Notes: generated by a model not told the origin, from the letters alone. Shown: positions 38,751 to 48,805, counted from the stretch's first letter. The stretch: 64,000 nt of DNA from an uncultured Bacteroidales bacterium (GCA_937916355.1 CALFTM010000048.1:1-64000); one strand, 5' to 3'. A program made the numbers and translations.

Positions 38751-39530
38751 CAAATTACTAATTTTAATGACTACTAACGCCTTATCTTCAAAAAAACTTC
38801 TTAATTTCAATTTTCTCCTATCGGGGTCTCGTTTCTCAGACAAATCCTCTCTTTTTTCAACCAAACCTAAGATTTAAAATATTTATTTTTTTATCTATCT
38901 TTGTATTCCAATTCATCGTTTGGATTATACACAACAAATATCAACCAATTGTTACAATTAGAAATGAAATTAAAAGAGTACATAAAAGAAAAAAAAGAAC
39001 ATAAGCACTCAGAAACTTTTTTTTGTCACAAAAAACCCAGTAGCAAGGGTTTCTTTAACTTGTGTGCAATCTTTTTTCTCGGCATTCCTTTCATTATCGT
39101 TTACCTCTCTTCAAAAAATGGAGATTTCAATTTCTCCTTCGCAGAGATTTTTTTTCTTATTTTTCTTGCATTGGCATACATATCTCAGTTCTATCTTTTA
39201 ATTTTCGAATGGCCTGCATTCCTCTACACAACTGACTCACAACTTGTCGTATGGGATAATTTTTTCAAAAAGCGATCCATAGAAAAAAATCAAATCAAGA
39301 AAGCGTATGTTTTCGACGACAGACATCCTTCTTCTACTAAGCTAAAAAACATCTTACGATTGGAACTGAACGATGGTAATTTTTTTGATGTTTGTTTAGA
39401 ATCTGTAAGGGAAAAGAATGAGGCAGCCGCAATGGTCATAATCTCCGCCTTACGTTGTCCATACGAGTCTGAATACGAACAAAAACCTATCACCAAACTG
39501 GATGATGAAGACAAAGAAATCCTAAAGAAA
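38751..39530. repeat. Direct repeat, copy 2
   Basis: Second copy of the block at 37748-38530, including promoter and the first ~190 codons. Similarity falls sharply within the repeated charged motif of the protein. Confidence 0.9.
38896..38903 (+). promoter_or_regulatory. -7 box of duplicated gene, copy 2
   Basis: TATCTTTG in the duplicated block, 60 bases before the ATG at 38964. Confidence 0.55.
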
Positions 39531-39728
39531 AAGGATGAAGAAGACAAAGAAAACCTAAAGAAAGAGAAAAAACTAAGAAATTTTTACTACATATTCGCAT
39601 GCGTATATATCGTATATCATGAAATACTTGTCTGCTTTCAACTTGATGAAGAAACGATGAATTACGCTATGTACGCACCACCCTTTGTTTTCCTCATCTA
39701 CGGCCTTTTTAAATATTGTAGAATTTGA
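38964..39728 (+). CDS. PH-like membrane protein, copy 2 of tandem pair
   Basis: 254 residues from ATG 38964. Same N-terminal architecture as copy 1, essentially identical over about 190 residues. The charged linker is longer: DDEDKEILKK is followed by KDEEDKENLKK, an internal duplication of the motif. The last ~55 residues keep the pattern of copy 1 (ACVY..., EETMxYAxYAP, LIY) but differ at many positions. Function unknown. Confidence 0.75.
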   Translation: MKLKEYIKEKKEHKHSETFFCHKKPSSKGFFNLCAIFFLGIPFIIVYLSSKNGDFNFSFAEIFFLIFLALAYISQFYLLIFEWPAFLYTTDSQLVVWDNFFKKRSIEKNQIKKAYVFDDRHPSSTKLKNILRLELNDGNFFDVCLESVREKNEAAAMVIISALRCPYESEYEQKPITKLDDEDKEILKKKDEEDKENLKKEKKLRNFYYIFACVYIVYHEILVCFQLDEETMNYAMYAPPFVFLIYGLFKYCRI

Positions 39729-39802
39729 CCTACAACATTGCCCGTATAGCTCAGACATTCAAATATCATAAGGGATAGGTATCACCATAATTTTAATTAA
39801 AC

Positions 39803-40249
39803 ATGAAACATTTTATCATCAGACTCAATTTGTTTTTTTTAACCACAATCACTCTTTTCATGTCTTCATGCGGAGGGACAAAGAAAGAGGCACAAGGAGA
39901 GAATGGTTGGACAAGTCTGACTGAAGAACAGCGTGATTTTTGGACAAAATTTGACGACGACCTCTATTTTCAGAAAGAGCATATAAAAGAGCCTCTCCCG
40001 TTGGAAATCATAGAAATCGACGAGGAGCCAAGAACCGAATTCTTGGAAAGACGCAACCTCAGCAATTGCGAATCAATTTGGTTATATGGGAAAGCGACAG
40101 AACCAACTGAATTTTCTCATGAATATAAAAGCGATAGCGTATTTCTCACTATCGAAAGGGGTACAGACTCCGGAATCCATGCCACTTACGAATTCAAAAA
40201 AAATAATGGAGAGTGGGCATTGGTTCGCATCATCGACGAAAGCAACTAA
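39803..40249 (+). CDS. Small lipoprotein
   Basis: 148 residues. Signal peptide with lipobox LFMSSCGG (C24 probable). The mature part is acidic, with 'LTEEQRDFWTKFDDDLYFQ' and a beta-rich end. No family recognised. Lies after the duplicated pair and before a Big_5-type lipoprotein, 74 bases downstream of copy 2. Function unknown. Confidence 0.7.
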   Translation: MKHFIIRLNLFFLTTITLFMSSCGGTKKEAQGENGWTSLTEEQRDFWTKFDDDLYFQKEHIKEPLPLEIIEIDEEPRTEFLERRNLSNCESIWLYGKATEPTEFSHEYKSDSVFLTIERGTDSGIHATYEFKKNNGEWALVRIIDESN

Positions 40250-40448
40250 AACACCCCTCCCTCCTGTGCGACGTGAAAGCGATGCTCTTCATTTCTTTTT
40301 GGGAAATAGTTTGCATAATTGAATAATTTTAGTGAATTTTGCGCCAAACATTTTGCCGCACTCAGAGAGGAAGAGCATTCCTACGCAAGCCTCTTTGATT
40401 CAGCAATTTGCATTTTCATCATCAGTAAACAAAAAAATCCACCTACGG

Positions 40449-42359
40449 ATGAAATTACGAAACATGAGACAGTTACATAATAAAATCCTGATAGGATTAG
40501 AAATTTTACTCATAACCCTTTTGTCGGGTTGCGCCAACATGGGACAAGGTCCGACTGGAGGGGAAAAGGATGTCGCCCATCCTAAATTCTACAAAAGCAC
40601 CCCGGCTGAAAATGCAAAAAAAGTTTCGACGCAAACAATCGAAATAGAGTTCAACGAGTATATTCAGGTCAACAACCCTACACAGAACCTTGTTGTCTCT
40701 CCTCCACAAAAGCCAGCCGCCTCAGCGAAAGCCATCGGTAAAAAACTCATTGTGGAGTTGAAGGACTCTTTGCGTCCCAACACGACCTATACGTTAGATT
40801 TCAACAAGTGTATCGGAGACTACACTGAGAACAATCTGATTCCCAACTATTGTTTCACCTTCACAACGGGAGAAGAAATCGACTCCTTTGTCATTTCCGG
40901 AAAACTCTTAGACGCGGAATTTTTGTTGCCCATGCAATACACCTACGTGGGCATCTACCCTGAGGCATCCTACACCGACTCCACCTTCACCACTACCCCA
41001 TTCGAAAGAATCGGGAAAACGGACGAAGCAGGAAATTTTTCCATCAAAGGTGTAAAACCCCAAAAATATAAAATCTTCGCATTGTCCGATGTAAACGGCA
41101 ACTTCTTCTACGACCAAGTAGGGGAAGCAATCGCAATGCAGGAAGTTGATTTGCCTATTCCGTCTATCCTTCACGAAAGCATCAAAGACACCCTTTTCAA
41201 AGAGGTAAAAATAGATGGTTCGGAAGAGACTCAGCAGGTAATCGACACAATAAAGGTGAGAAGTGTGAAAAAACTCCTCCCTTCGGATGTTGTCCTTCGG
41301 ATGTTCAACAAAGAGGTCAAACTACAGGAGTTTGAAAAAGCAGTAAGATCAGAAAGAAATTTTTTCTCTCTAATCTTCACAAAATGCGAAAAATCACACC
41401 CGACTCTCTACCCAATCAATTTCCAATCCAACGATTGGTACAAACTTGAGTCCAACGAACAGACAGACACCCTAAAATATTGGATAACCGACACCACCAT
41501 TACGAAATTGGACACCTTACAATTAGCAGTGGAATATCTAAAAACAGACGACCAAGAAAATTTTGTGAAGAGTGTCGACACTCTCAACATCACCTTGTCA
41601 TACAAGTTCCTCCAAGACGAAGAGAAACAAAAGAAGAACGCACAAAAAAAAGAGGAGCGTCTGAGACGGTACGGTCTCACTCCTAAGAGGACTAACGTAC
41701 TAAAACTGAATCAGGGGAAAAAATTGATAGAGATCGACGACACAATGCAAATATCATGGCAACAGCCTATCAAAACCCTTAATGAAAAGATGTTGCATTT
41801 ATGCTACATAGAGGATTCTGTCATGCACGACGTTCCTTTTTCTCTTTCAAAAAAAGAAGATCACCGCACACTCCTCATCAATGCCAACATCGAGCCTGAA
41901 AAAGATTATTTGCTCACAATCGACTCGTTTGCGGTACACGACTACTACGGCAACCACAACGACACGTTGAGAGTTAAATTCGGGAAAAAACCGGAGTCCG
42001 AGTATGGTTCGATAGGTCTGAAAGTAAGCAACGTGAAGGGGGACGCTTACGTGCTGCTGCTCAATTCAAAAGACAAGACCGTCCGCACTCAGAAACTGAC
42101 CGACGGAAGAGTCTTCTTCAACCATCTACTGCCACAAAACTACTACATCAAGCTTTTCATCGACAACAACGGAAATGGAGTTTGGGACACTGGCGATTTC
42201 AAAAGCAGAAGACAGCCTGAGGAGGTTCGGTATTTCCCTAAACAACTAAAGTTAAAAAAAGGTTGGGCAATGGAAGAGGAGTGGGATTTCTCCTCTGCAA
42301 ACTACGACCGTCCAAGCGGTCTCAACCATGTTCAACAAGACAAGAAAGGGGGAATGTAG
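40449..42359 (+). CDS. Lipoprotein with N-terminal Ig-like (Big_5) domain
   Basis: About 636 residues from ATG 40449 (MKLRNMRQ); ATG 40464 (MRQLHNK) is an equal candidate, while the frame's 5' extension is not credible. Lipobox LLSGCAN. The first ~110 mature residues are a Big_5/SbsA Ig-like domain (AENAKKVSTQTIEIEFNEYI, PNTTYTLDF). Several further beta domains follow, including carboxypeptidase-regulatory-like turns ('YYIKLFIDNNGNGVWDTGDF'). Known in Bacteroidales as a surface or periplasmic protein of unknown role. The stop overlaps the start of the WbqC gene. Confidence 0.85.
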   Translation: MKLRNMRQLHNKILIGLEILLITLLSGCANMGQGPTGGEKDVAHPKFYKSTPAENAKKVSTQTIEIEFNEYIQVNNPTQNLVVSPPQKPAASAKAIGKKLIVELKDSLRPNTTYTLDFNKCIGDYTENNLIPNYCFTFTTGEEIDSFVISGKLLDAEFLLPMQYTYVGIYPEASYTDSTFTTTPFERIGKTDEAGNFSIKGVKPQKYKIFALSDVNGNFFYDQVGEAIAMQEVDLPIPSILHESIKDTLFKEVKIDGSEETQQVIDTIKVRSVKKLLPSDVVLRMFNKEVKLQEFEKAVRSERNFFSLIFTKCEKSHPTLYPINFQSNDWYKLESNEQTDTLKYWITDTTITKLDTLQLAVEYLKTDDQENFVKSVDTLNITLSYKFLQDEEKQKKNAQKKEERLRRYGLTPKRTNVLKLNQGKKLIEIDDTMQISWQQPIKTLNEKMLHLCYIEDSVMHDVPFSLSKKEDHRTLLINANIEPEKDYLLTIDSFAVHDYYGNHNDTLRVKFGKKPESEYGSIGLKVSNVKGDAYVLLLNSKDKTVRTQKLTDGRVFFNHLLPQNYYIKLFIDNNGNGVWDTGDFKSRRQPEEVRYFPKQLKLKKGWAMEEEWDFSSANYDRPSGLNHVQQDKKGGM

Positions 42360-43012
42360 TGAAGACGACCGCCCATGCAACAGTTCCCGAACATAGAGAG
42401 GGGGAAAGGCTGCTCCTCAGCAGCGCATACTTAGCACCCGTGGAATACTACAAAAAAATGGCGCAGTATGACCACATCGAAATTGAGCAATTCGACCATT
42501 TCGAGAAGCAGACCTACCGTAACAGGTGCCGTATCATGACCTGCAACCAAATCATGGATTTGACGATCCCTATCATCCGACCCAAAGAAAAATGCCCCTT
42601 CAAAGAGATAAAAATATCCTACCAAGAGAAGTGGCAACAAACTCATTGGAGAGCGATAGAATCCGCCTACAATTCCTCTCCATTCTTCGAGTACTACAGA
42701 GATGATTTCGAACCATTCTATAAAAAGAAGTGGGATTTCTTAATTGATTTCAACATGCAAATACAGGAGACAACCCTTTCGCTCCTTCACTTGTATAAAA
42801 AACCTCAATTGACCGAACTATACAGAAAAAAAGAGGATTTGGAAGGCGACTACAACGATCTACGGAAAGCTTTCCACCCCAAGCAGGCTCAGTCATTGGA
42901 TTTGCCACCCTACTATCAAGTCTTCAATGCCCAGTTTGGATTTCAACCCAATCTGAGCATCATAGATTTACTGTTCAACTTAGGGCCAGAAGGGTTGCTT
43001 TACCTACTATAA
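42359..43012 (+). CDS. WbqC family protein
   Basis: 217 residues from GTG 42359, which overlaps the previous gene's TAG. A GGGGG ribosome-binding stretch lies just ahead. An in-frame extension upstream lies within the preceding gene and is rejected. The family pattern is visible: LLLSSAYLAPVEYYKKM, QTYRNRCRIMT, TIPI..PKEKCPFKEIKISY, HWRAIESAYNSSPFFEYY. WbqC proteins are linked to O-antigen or amino-sugar metabolism but their reaction is not established. Confidence 0.85.
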   Translation: MKTTAHATVPEHREGERLLLSSAYLAPVEYYKKMAQYDHIEIEQFDHFEKQTYRNRCRIMTCNQIMDLTIPIIRPKEKCPFKEIKISYQEKWQQTHWRAIESAYNSSPFFEYYRDDFEPFYKKKWDFLIDFNMQIQETTLSLLHLYKKPQLTELYRKKEDLEGDYNDLRKAFHPKQAQSLDLPPYYQVFNAQFGFQPNLSIIDLLFNLGPEGLLYLL

Positions 43013-43026
43013 ACAAAAATTTTTCA

Positions 43027-43034
43027 TACCTTTG
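43027..43034 (+). promoter_or_regulatory. -7 box for the acyltransferase gene
   Basis: TACCTTTG, 33 bases before the ATG at 43067. No -33 element at the expected distance. Confidence 0.5.
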
Positions 43035-43066
43035 CAGTGATTAACGATCCTTAATAAAGTAAAAAA

Positions 43067-44233
43067 ATGGGAAAAGAGTTCAACTTTGACGATATGCGTT
43101 CTTTTAGGGACGAAGAGATAAATGCGGCAATCAACCGTGTAATCAAAGAGGAAACGGTACAAAAAATTCTCAAAGGAATTTTCCCTGACGAAGACTTTGA
43201 GACTTTAGTTGCCAGACTAAAAAAAATCGACTCCATCTACGAATTTCAACATGCGGTTATCGTTCCTTTTATCCAAAGGCTTGCCCAAAACAGCAAAAGT
43301 ACGATTTCATTCAATGGCTTGGAATATCTTCACAAGGATATTAAATACCTCTTCATTTCTAACCATCGAGACATCATCATGGATGCAGCAATCCTCAACA
43401 CCATGCTGGATTATCATGGTTGGGAGACGACGGAAATCGCAATTGGCGACAATCTCTGCGCTAACGAATGGATTACCGACTGTCTGAAGATGAACCGATG
43501 CTTCCTTGTAAAAAGAAGCGGAACCCGCAGGGAACTTTTTGAAGCTTTCATCAAATTATCCACCTATATCCGTAGGAATATCTCCGAAATGCGCAACTCC
43601 GTATGGATCGCACAACGAGAAGGTCGTGCCAAAGACTCAAACGACCACACACAAGAGAGTTTACTAAAAATGCTCTCCACAAGCGCGGTGGGAAGCATGA
43701 AGCAATGTTTCGTCGAACTGAACATCGCACCTTTCACCATCTCGTATGAATACGACTCCTGCGACTACCTGAAAGCAAAAGAGTTTCAACAAAAAAGAGA
43801 TGATGAAAATTTTGAAAAGACCAAAGCTGATGATGTACTGAACATGAAAGTAGGCATTTTGGGCAACAAGGGACAGATCTACTACGAACTGACTCCTCCA
43901 ATCAACGACCTCATAGAAGAGATGGTGGATGAAGAAGACAACCGACAGACCGTCCTCAATAAAATCGCAGAGATCATCGACCTCCGCATCCATCAGAACT
44001 ATCACATTTTCCCCGTGAACTACATCGCGTTTGACAAACTACACCAGACTCAAACCTATTTGGGGAATGGATACACAGAAGATGAGAGAAAAAATTTTGA
44101 GCAATACGTCGCCAAACAAATCGAGAAAATCGACCTTCCGAACAAAGACATTCCGTTCTTGGAAGAGAAGTTCTGGCTTATGTACGCCAATCCTCTCATC
44201 AACCATCTAAAAGCAAAAGAATCCTTAAAATAA
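43067..44233 (+). CDS. Acyltransferase, PlsC-like
   Basis: 388 residues. A glycerophosphate-type acyltransferase domain (about 70-260) with the HRD-type motif SNHRDIIMD, and the second motif 'VWIAQREGRAKDS' (E/G/R pattern of PlsC block III). Likely membrane-associated, transferring acyl groups to a lipid or glycerophosphate. The spacing H-x5-D differs from the usual HX4D, which also occurs in Bacteroidetes members I recall. The C-terminal ~130 residues are helical and specific to the family. Confidence 0.82.
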   Translation: MGKEFNFDDMRSFRDEEINAAINRVIKEETVQKILKGIFPDEDFETLVARLKKIDSIYEFQHAVIVPFIQRLAQNSKSTISFNGLEYLHKDIKYLFISNHRDIIMDAAILNTMLDYHGWETTEIAIGDNLCANEWITDCLKMNRCFLVKRSGTRRELFEAFIKLSTYIRRNISEMRNSVWIAQREGRAKDSNDHTQESLLKMLSTSAVGSMKQCFVELNIAPFTISYEYDSCDYLKAKEFQQKRDDENFEKTKADDVLNMKVGILGNKGQIYYELTPPINDLIEEMVDEEDNRQTVLNKIAEIIDLRIHQNYHIFPVNYIAFDKLHQTQTYLGNGYTEDERKNFEQYVAKQIEKIDLPNKDIPFLEEKFWLMYANPLINHLKAKESLK

Positions 44234-44241
44234 TCAAAACA

Positions 44242-44964
44242 ATGAAAATCGAAAATCTACCTTCAGACACTCCCGATCGTTTGCGCATGAGAGATCGGGA
44301 GGAGAGCGACCGCCCTCGTGAGAAAATGCTCATGAACGGACAAAAGTCCTTAACAAGTGCAGAACTATTGGCAATCCTGATCGGTTCGGGCAACAAAGAT
44401 GAAAGTGCGGTGGAACTGGCTCAGCGAATTTTGAGAGACTTCGACAACAACCTCAACCTGCTCTCCCAAGCGAGCATACATCAACTCACCCACGACTTCA
44501 GAGGTATTGGTGAGGCAAAGGCTGTCACAATCTTCGCCGGACTGGAACTGGGCAGAAGATTAAGTCACACAACCGAAAAGAAAGTCGAATCCATCAAAAA
44601 CAGCGAAGACATTTACAAAGCAATCAAACCGCACATCTTGGGCAACACCAAAGAGGAAGTCTGGGTTATCTACATGAATGCAGGGTGTAAAATCATCAAA
44701 ATAAAAAAATTCGGAGAAGGGGGACTCACCTGCTGCATTGTGGATGTAAAACTCATCATCAGAGAAGCTTTCAATCTCCTCGCAAGTGGTATAATACTGG
44801 TCCACAACCATCCTTCCGGCAATCTTGTGGCAAGTCATCAAGACAAAAACATCACCACAAAAATACTTCAAGCCTGCCGAGTGTGCGACATCACCCTAAT
44901 AGACCATCTGATTGTCGCCGACAATGGTTTTTATAGTTTTTTCGATGCCGGAGAATTGATATGA
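44242..44964 (+). CDS. radC: RadC family protein (JAMM/MPN+)
   Basis: 240 residues. N-terminal helix-hairpin-helix region (LTSAELLAILIGSG...FRGIGEAKAVTI), and a C-terminal JAB/MPN+ domain with the metal motif HNHPSGN...SHQD. Old name refers to repair, but a DNA-repair role is doubtful; it is a probable metal-dependent isopeptidase-like protein. Eight bases after the acyltransferase gene. Confidence 0.95.
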   Translation: MKIENLPSDTPDRLRMRDREESDRPREKMLMNGQKSLTSAELLAILIGSGNKDESAVELAQRILRDFDNNLNLLSQASIHQLTHDFRGIGEAKAVTIFAGLELGRRLSHTTEKKVESIKNSEDIYKAIKPHILGNTKEEVWVIYMNAGCKIIKIKKFGEGGLTCCIVDVKLIIREAFNLLASGIILVHNHPSGNLVASHQDKNITTKILQACRVCDITLIDHLIVADNGFYSFFDAGELI

Positions 44965-45004
44965 AAAAGATTTTCTACATTTGCAGAAAACAGAAAAAAA
45001 AACA

Positions 45005-46315
45005 ATGATAACGATACTTTCCCAACAAACGACGACCAGATTGCAGTATGCCTGCAAACACATATTTTCCATTTGCATGGGCTGCCAATGGGAAGTAAAA
45101 GACCATTTAGACGGGCAAGAATCATTCGTCATCCAATATGGAAGGGAACAGCCACTCCACGTAGCGAATTTGCACATTCCTTCATGCGGATTGGTTTTTG
45201 AAAAAGGAATCCGACCTCAGACCATCACCACGTCACAGTGGGAAGGGCTTATCACCTTATTTCCCGTAGAGATAATATCAGACGACAGACAACAACTTCC
45301 CTTCGACATTTTCTCTGCGGTTTTTTTCCTATTAAGCAGATATGAAGAATACACAAACCCTACTAAAGATTGTCATGGAAGATTCCCTGCAGAAGAGAGT
45401 TGTGCTTTCAAACATGGATTTTTAGAATCACCCCTGATTGATTTGTGGTGCATCAAACTAAAAGAACACTTACTGCGAATCAACAGCAAACTTTCATTCC
45501 AACCTCCCCAATACCAATTCATACCCACAATTGACGTAGACAACGTCTTCGCATATAAAAACCACGGCATTTTACAAACTGCCTATTGTTGTTTCAGAGA
45601 TTTTCTGAAAGGAGAAAAGGCTTCTGCCGTCAGAAGATTAAAAACCGTTTTAAGGCTACTGCCAGACCCCTATTTCAACTTGGAGGAATTGCATTCGATT
45701 CATAAAAAACACAACTGCACCCCTCTATTTTTTTTCCATTGCGGAACATTTGGGAAAAGAGACAAAAGGTCTATATTCCCAAGTCTTTCATATTGGAAAA
45801 CCAGAAAAAAAATCAGTCAGCACGACGTAGTAGGCATGCACCCCTCCTACCATTGCAGCCTAAAACATCTGCTTTTCAGAATAGAAAAAAAAATGATGGT
45901 ATGGCATGGAGAAGAACGCCCTGTCCGCTTCCACTACCTTCGCATGACACTTCCCGAAAGCTACGAACTACTCCTCAAAGAAGGATTCACAAGCGACTGG
46001 TCGCTCTGCTACTCCAACCTACCCGGTTTTAGAGCAAGCACCTCTCACCCATTCCTCTTTTACAATCTTAAAACCGAACAAGAACACCCACTGACAATAT
46101 ACCCGACAGTGGTAATGGACAAAACGTTAAAATCAGACTTGAAATTGAAACCTGAGGAGGCTCTAACACTCATCCTGCGCATAAAAAAACAGGTAGAAAA
46201 TGTAGGTGGGACATTCATCACCCTCTTTCACAACCAACATTTCGCACAAGACTTCGGTTGGGACACATGGGACGAATTATACGAAAAGGTTCTCGATGCG
46301 AGTCTTCCTCAATAA
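45005..46315 (+). CDS. Polysaccharide-deacetylase-like protein
   Basis: 436 residues from ATG 45005 (MITILSQQ); the in-frame start at 44981 is less likely. The C-terminal half carries NodB-like motifs: FIPTIDVDNVFAYKN (the aspartate pair), HPSYHCS and RFHYLRMTLPESY; the N-terminal half (SRYEEYTNPT...CAFKHGFLESPLID) is the DUF7033-like region that accompanies it. Expected to act on a cell-envelope or capsular sugar. Begins 40 bases after radC. Confidence 0.82.
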   Translation: MITILSQQTTTRLQYACKHIFSICMGCQWEVKDHLDGQESFVIQYGREQPLHVANLHIPSCGLVFEKGIRPQTITTSQWEGLITLFPVEIISDDRQQLPFDIFSAVFFLLSRYEEYTNPTKDCHGRFPAEESCAFKHGFLESPLIDLWCIKLKEHLLRINSKLSFQPPQYQFIPTIDVDNVFAYKNHGILQTAYCCFRDFLKGEKASAVRRLKTVLRLLPDPYFNLEELHSIHKKHNCTPLFFFHCGTFGKRDKRSIFPSLSYWKTRKKISQHDVVGMHPSYHCSLKHLLFRIEKKMMVWHGEERPVRFHYLRMTLPESYELLLKEGFTSDWSLCYSNLPGFRASTSHPFLFYNLKTEQEHPLTIYPTVVMDKTLKSDLKLKPEEALTLILRIKKQVENVGGTFITLFHNQHFAQDFGWDTWDELYEKVLDASLPQ

Positions 46316-46318
46316 AAA

Positions 46319-48025
46319 TCAAAACAGCAAACGACAAGCATGAGTCTGTCTGAATGGAAGGAACTCGTCATCGTCGGAAGTCTCCATTTTCAAATCCTCC
46401 ACCATAAGTTGTGAAGATTGCGTAACCGGAGAATACTCCACCCACGGCACATCCACCCGATGCACACATCCATCACCGCCCCACACCCGAACAGTATCGC
46501 ACCTATCCGCACCAGAAAATCCACAAGAGACCGCCTCTATCTCCGTCATACCATCTGACACATCCTTTTTCTTTTTCGCCTTCACAATATGGTCTGTCAC
46601 GCACCCCACATGCTTCAACCTTCTGACATACTCCTCGCTCACACCATTCAACAAACACTCCCACTCCCATGAAGAAGAGCGAGAATCGTCCGAACCATAA
46701 ATCGTCTTCTGGGTACGATGTTGCTGATAAAGAGGTATTGACAAAATAGGAGCCATCGCAAAATAGAGCGTTTTGAAAATGGACTCATTGATGCTAAAAA
46801 ATTTCTCCCTACACCGCTGAAAATCATAATCTGCGAAATCGTTTTGTCCGACATCTAAAGAGACTGCTTCCAACTGATCCGCACTGACATAATTGATTTT
46901 CTTATCCTTCATAAAAACAAACTTATCTCCAAAAGAGTCCGTTTCATCTTTTATCAATTTCAACATCTGCTCCTGAGCCAAAGGGGTGAACAAAAGACGG
47001 TACTCCGTCTCGTTATTACGGAACTTCGTTTCAAAAAGCATCTCAAACTCCTCATTGCTCATCATCGTATAATTATACTCATCATTCAGATTTTGGGAGA
47101 ACTCCATCAACTCCTTTCGCTTCATGTTTTGTCTCCTTTTTTGCATAAAGCCAGACAATAAATTGGACGGATTTCTTTCAAACTTCAAATTGGGAGCAGC
47201 ATCATTACCATAGATGACAAACGTCGATTCGGTATAATAAGGATATGGTTTGCTGACGGTTGCCGTCAACGTCTCCGAACGAGTGACAGGAACTCGTTTC
47301 CCATCCGGACCATACGAATACTCAGTCCACGAAATCGTCCGATGCCCCTCATAGATTTTAGTCCCCATTTTCATATACTTAAAACGAGCGATCACAAATG
47401 GGTTGCCATTAATCGTACCACTTTTTGCGCTCACCAAAGAGATGAGTTCTCCAGAAAGATCCCTAAAACCAAAATCATTCACCAACTCTGACAATCTTCC
47501 TCTGGTGAAAAAAGGATCAAACTCCAATTTAGGGACTGTTTTACGAATTAATTTCATAGGGATATCCTCACCGAAGAGCGCATTCAGGCTACTCATCTGC
47601 TGGTAAGCCTCATCTATTTTCACCTGCATCTTCTCTCGCACCAAATCGGCTCGTTTTAACCAATCCTTCCATTTGCAAATAAAATAGATGATGAGACAAA
47701 CAAGAACGACCGTCACACCAATCGGTAACGCAGGATGATACATCTTCCATTCCGGAGGACAATATTCTGAAAAATAGAAAAACAAAAAGAGAGCACCGAC
47801 TAAGAGACAGCCTATCCCGGCACAAAAAAAACGGACACCCTTATTACGAGAGGCACTCTCTTCTTCCTGCAACTTGTAGATTTTTGCACACAAGGCACGA
47901 TTGGCCTCCGTATCGACGGAAGCCATACCGCACAAATGGTCGAAAACCGCTTGCGTGTTTTTTTTGAATTCCTGTTTAAAATAATTCTTATACCGTTCTA
48001 ACGGCTCATACACATCCTTCATCAC
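46319..48025 (-). CDS. DUF3137 membrane protein
   Basis: 568 residues. Two membrane segments near the N-terminus (about 44-66 and 78-100), then a large cytoplasmic-type domain with the DUF3137 features (FARGRLSELV-like 'FFTRGRLSELV', 'NGNPFVIARFKYM', 'FEMLFETKFRNNETEYRLLF'). DUF3137 proteins often lie next to LemA, as here (lemA ends 22 bases upstream of this start). Function unknown. Converges on the deacetylase-like gene with only three bases between stops. Confidence 0.82.
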   Translation of the reverse strand: MMKDVYEPLERYKNYFKQEFKKNTQAVFDHLCGMASVDTEANRALCAKIYKLQEEESASRNKGVRFFCAGIGCLLVGALFLFFYFSEYCPPEWKMYHPALPIGVTVVLVCLIIYFICKWKDWLKRADLVREKMQVKIDEAYQQMSSLNALFGEDIPMKLIRKTVPKLEFDPFFTRGRLSELVNDFGFRDLSGELISLVSAKSGTINGNPFVIARFKYMKMGTKIYEGHRTISWTEYSYGPDGKRVPVTRSETLTATVSKPYPYYTESTFVIYGNDAAPNLKFERNPSNLLSGFMQKRRQNMKRKELMEFSQNLNDEYNYTMMSNEEFEMLFETKFRNNETEYRLLFTPLAQEQMLKLIKDETDSFGDKFVFMKDKKINYVSADQLEAVSLDVGQNDFADYDFQRCREKFFSINESIFKTLYFAMAPILSIPLYQQHRTQKTIYGSDDSRSSSWEWECLLNGVSEEYVRRLKHVGCVTDHIVKAKKKKDVSDGMTEIEAVSCGFSGADRCDTVRVWGGDGCVHRVDVPWVEYSPVTQSSQLMVEDLKMETSDDDEFLPFRQTHACRLLF

Positions 48026-48047
48026 AAAATCTACAATTCAGAAGACA

Positions 48048-48713
48048 TCAAAAAAAGACCTCTCTTGCACGTTCTTTCACCTCTGCAGAAGCAGTAAACG
48101 GTATTCTTGTAGTATATCCCTCTTTTGCCGCAACTATCATCTTCGTTGGCCAATCGAATATATCTCGGTTCCATTGATTTACAGTATCATTGTAGAGCGC
48201 ACGAGCCGCTGTTATCTCTTTTTGCAGATAATTATTTTGTTGCATTGCATCCGCAATTGCCGCATGAGCCTTTAATTCTGGGTATGCCTCCACCTGAGGG
48301 AATAATCGTCCCATCCCCCTATCCAAAGAGAGAGATAGGGAGTTCCTCTCCTCATCCGAAAGACCGATTCCACTACGATATGCAGCGACACTCTTCATCA
48401 CATCCTTATCCAGATCAATCGCTTTTTCTACCAAAGCCGCAACATTTTGCAAAATCTGCACTCTTTGCTCCAAATAGTTGTCTATGTTAGACGCATCCGC
48501 TTGAATCTTCTGCTGCAACTGCTGGAAATAGTTCTTCGCATTAATTTTCATAAACAAGAAAATTACACCCGGGATAATCCCCAGCACCCATAGCATCACT
48601 TCAAAAACGACAGAACCAAAGCCTGTCTTCACCTCTAATCTCTTTTCTATCACATTCACATCTCTTCCAGCCTCATTAACTGGACCCGACAATTCATCTA
48701 ATTCATTTGCCAT
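48048..48713 (-). CDS. lemA: LemA family protein
   Basis: 221 residues from ATG 48713 (MANELDEL). One membrane segment at about 36-55 (FEVMLWVLGIIPGVIFLFM), then long helices with the LemA pattern (NVAALVEKAIDLDKDV, AYPELKAHAAIADAM). Membrane-anchored, four-helix-like; function uncertain. Upstream of DUF3137 in one operon. An extension to 48779 is not credible. Confidence 0.9.
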   Translation of the reverse strand: MANELDELSGPVNEAGRDVNVIEKRLEVKTGFGSVVFEVMLWVLGIIPGVIFLFMKINAKNYFQQLQQKIQADASNIDNYLEQRVQILQNVAALVEKAIDLDKDVMKSVAAYRSGIGLSDEERNSLSLSLDRGMGRLFPQVEAYPELKAHAAIADAMQQNNYLQKEITAARALYNDTVNQWNRDIFDWPTKMIVAAKEGYTTRIPFTASAEVKERAREVFF

Positions 48714-48805
48714 AGTTATTTCACTTTTTAGTTTAACATTCACATTATAAAAACGCAATTTAGAAAAAATATTCCTCATTCAAAAAAAGTAAGGCAAAAA
48801 AAACT

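Noticed and set aside
39740..39754. GCCCGTATAGCTCAG resembles the 5' end and D-arm of a tRNA
   Set aside because: The following bases do not continue as a D-loop, anticodon arm or T-arm; only ~15 bases match, which can arise by chance. No tRNA gene is supported.
45005..46315. Possible glycosyltransferase in the polysaccharide-deacetylase-like gene
   Set aside because: No GT-A or GT-B nucleotide-sugar motif; the ordered NodB-like motifs favour a deacetylase fold.
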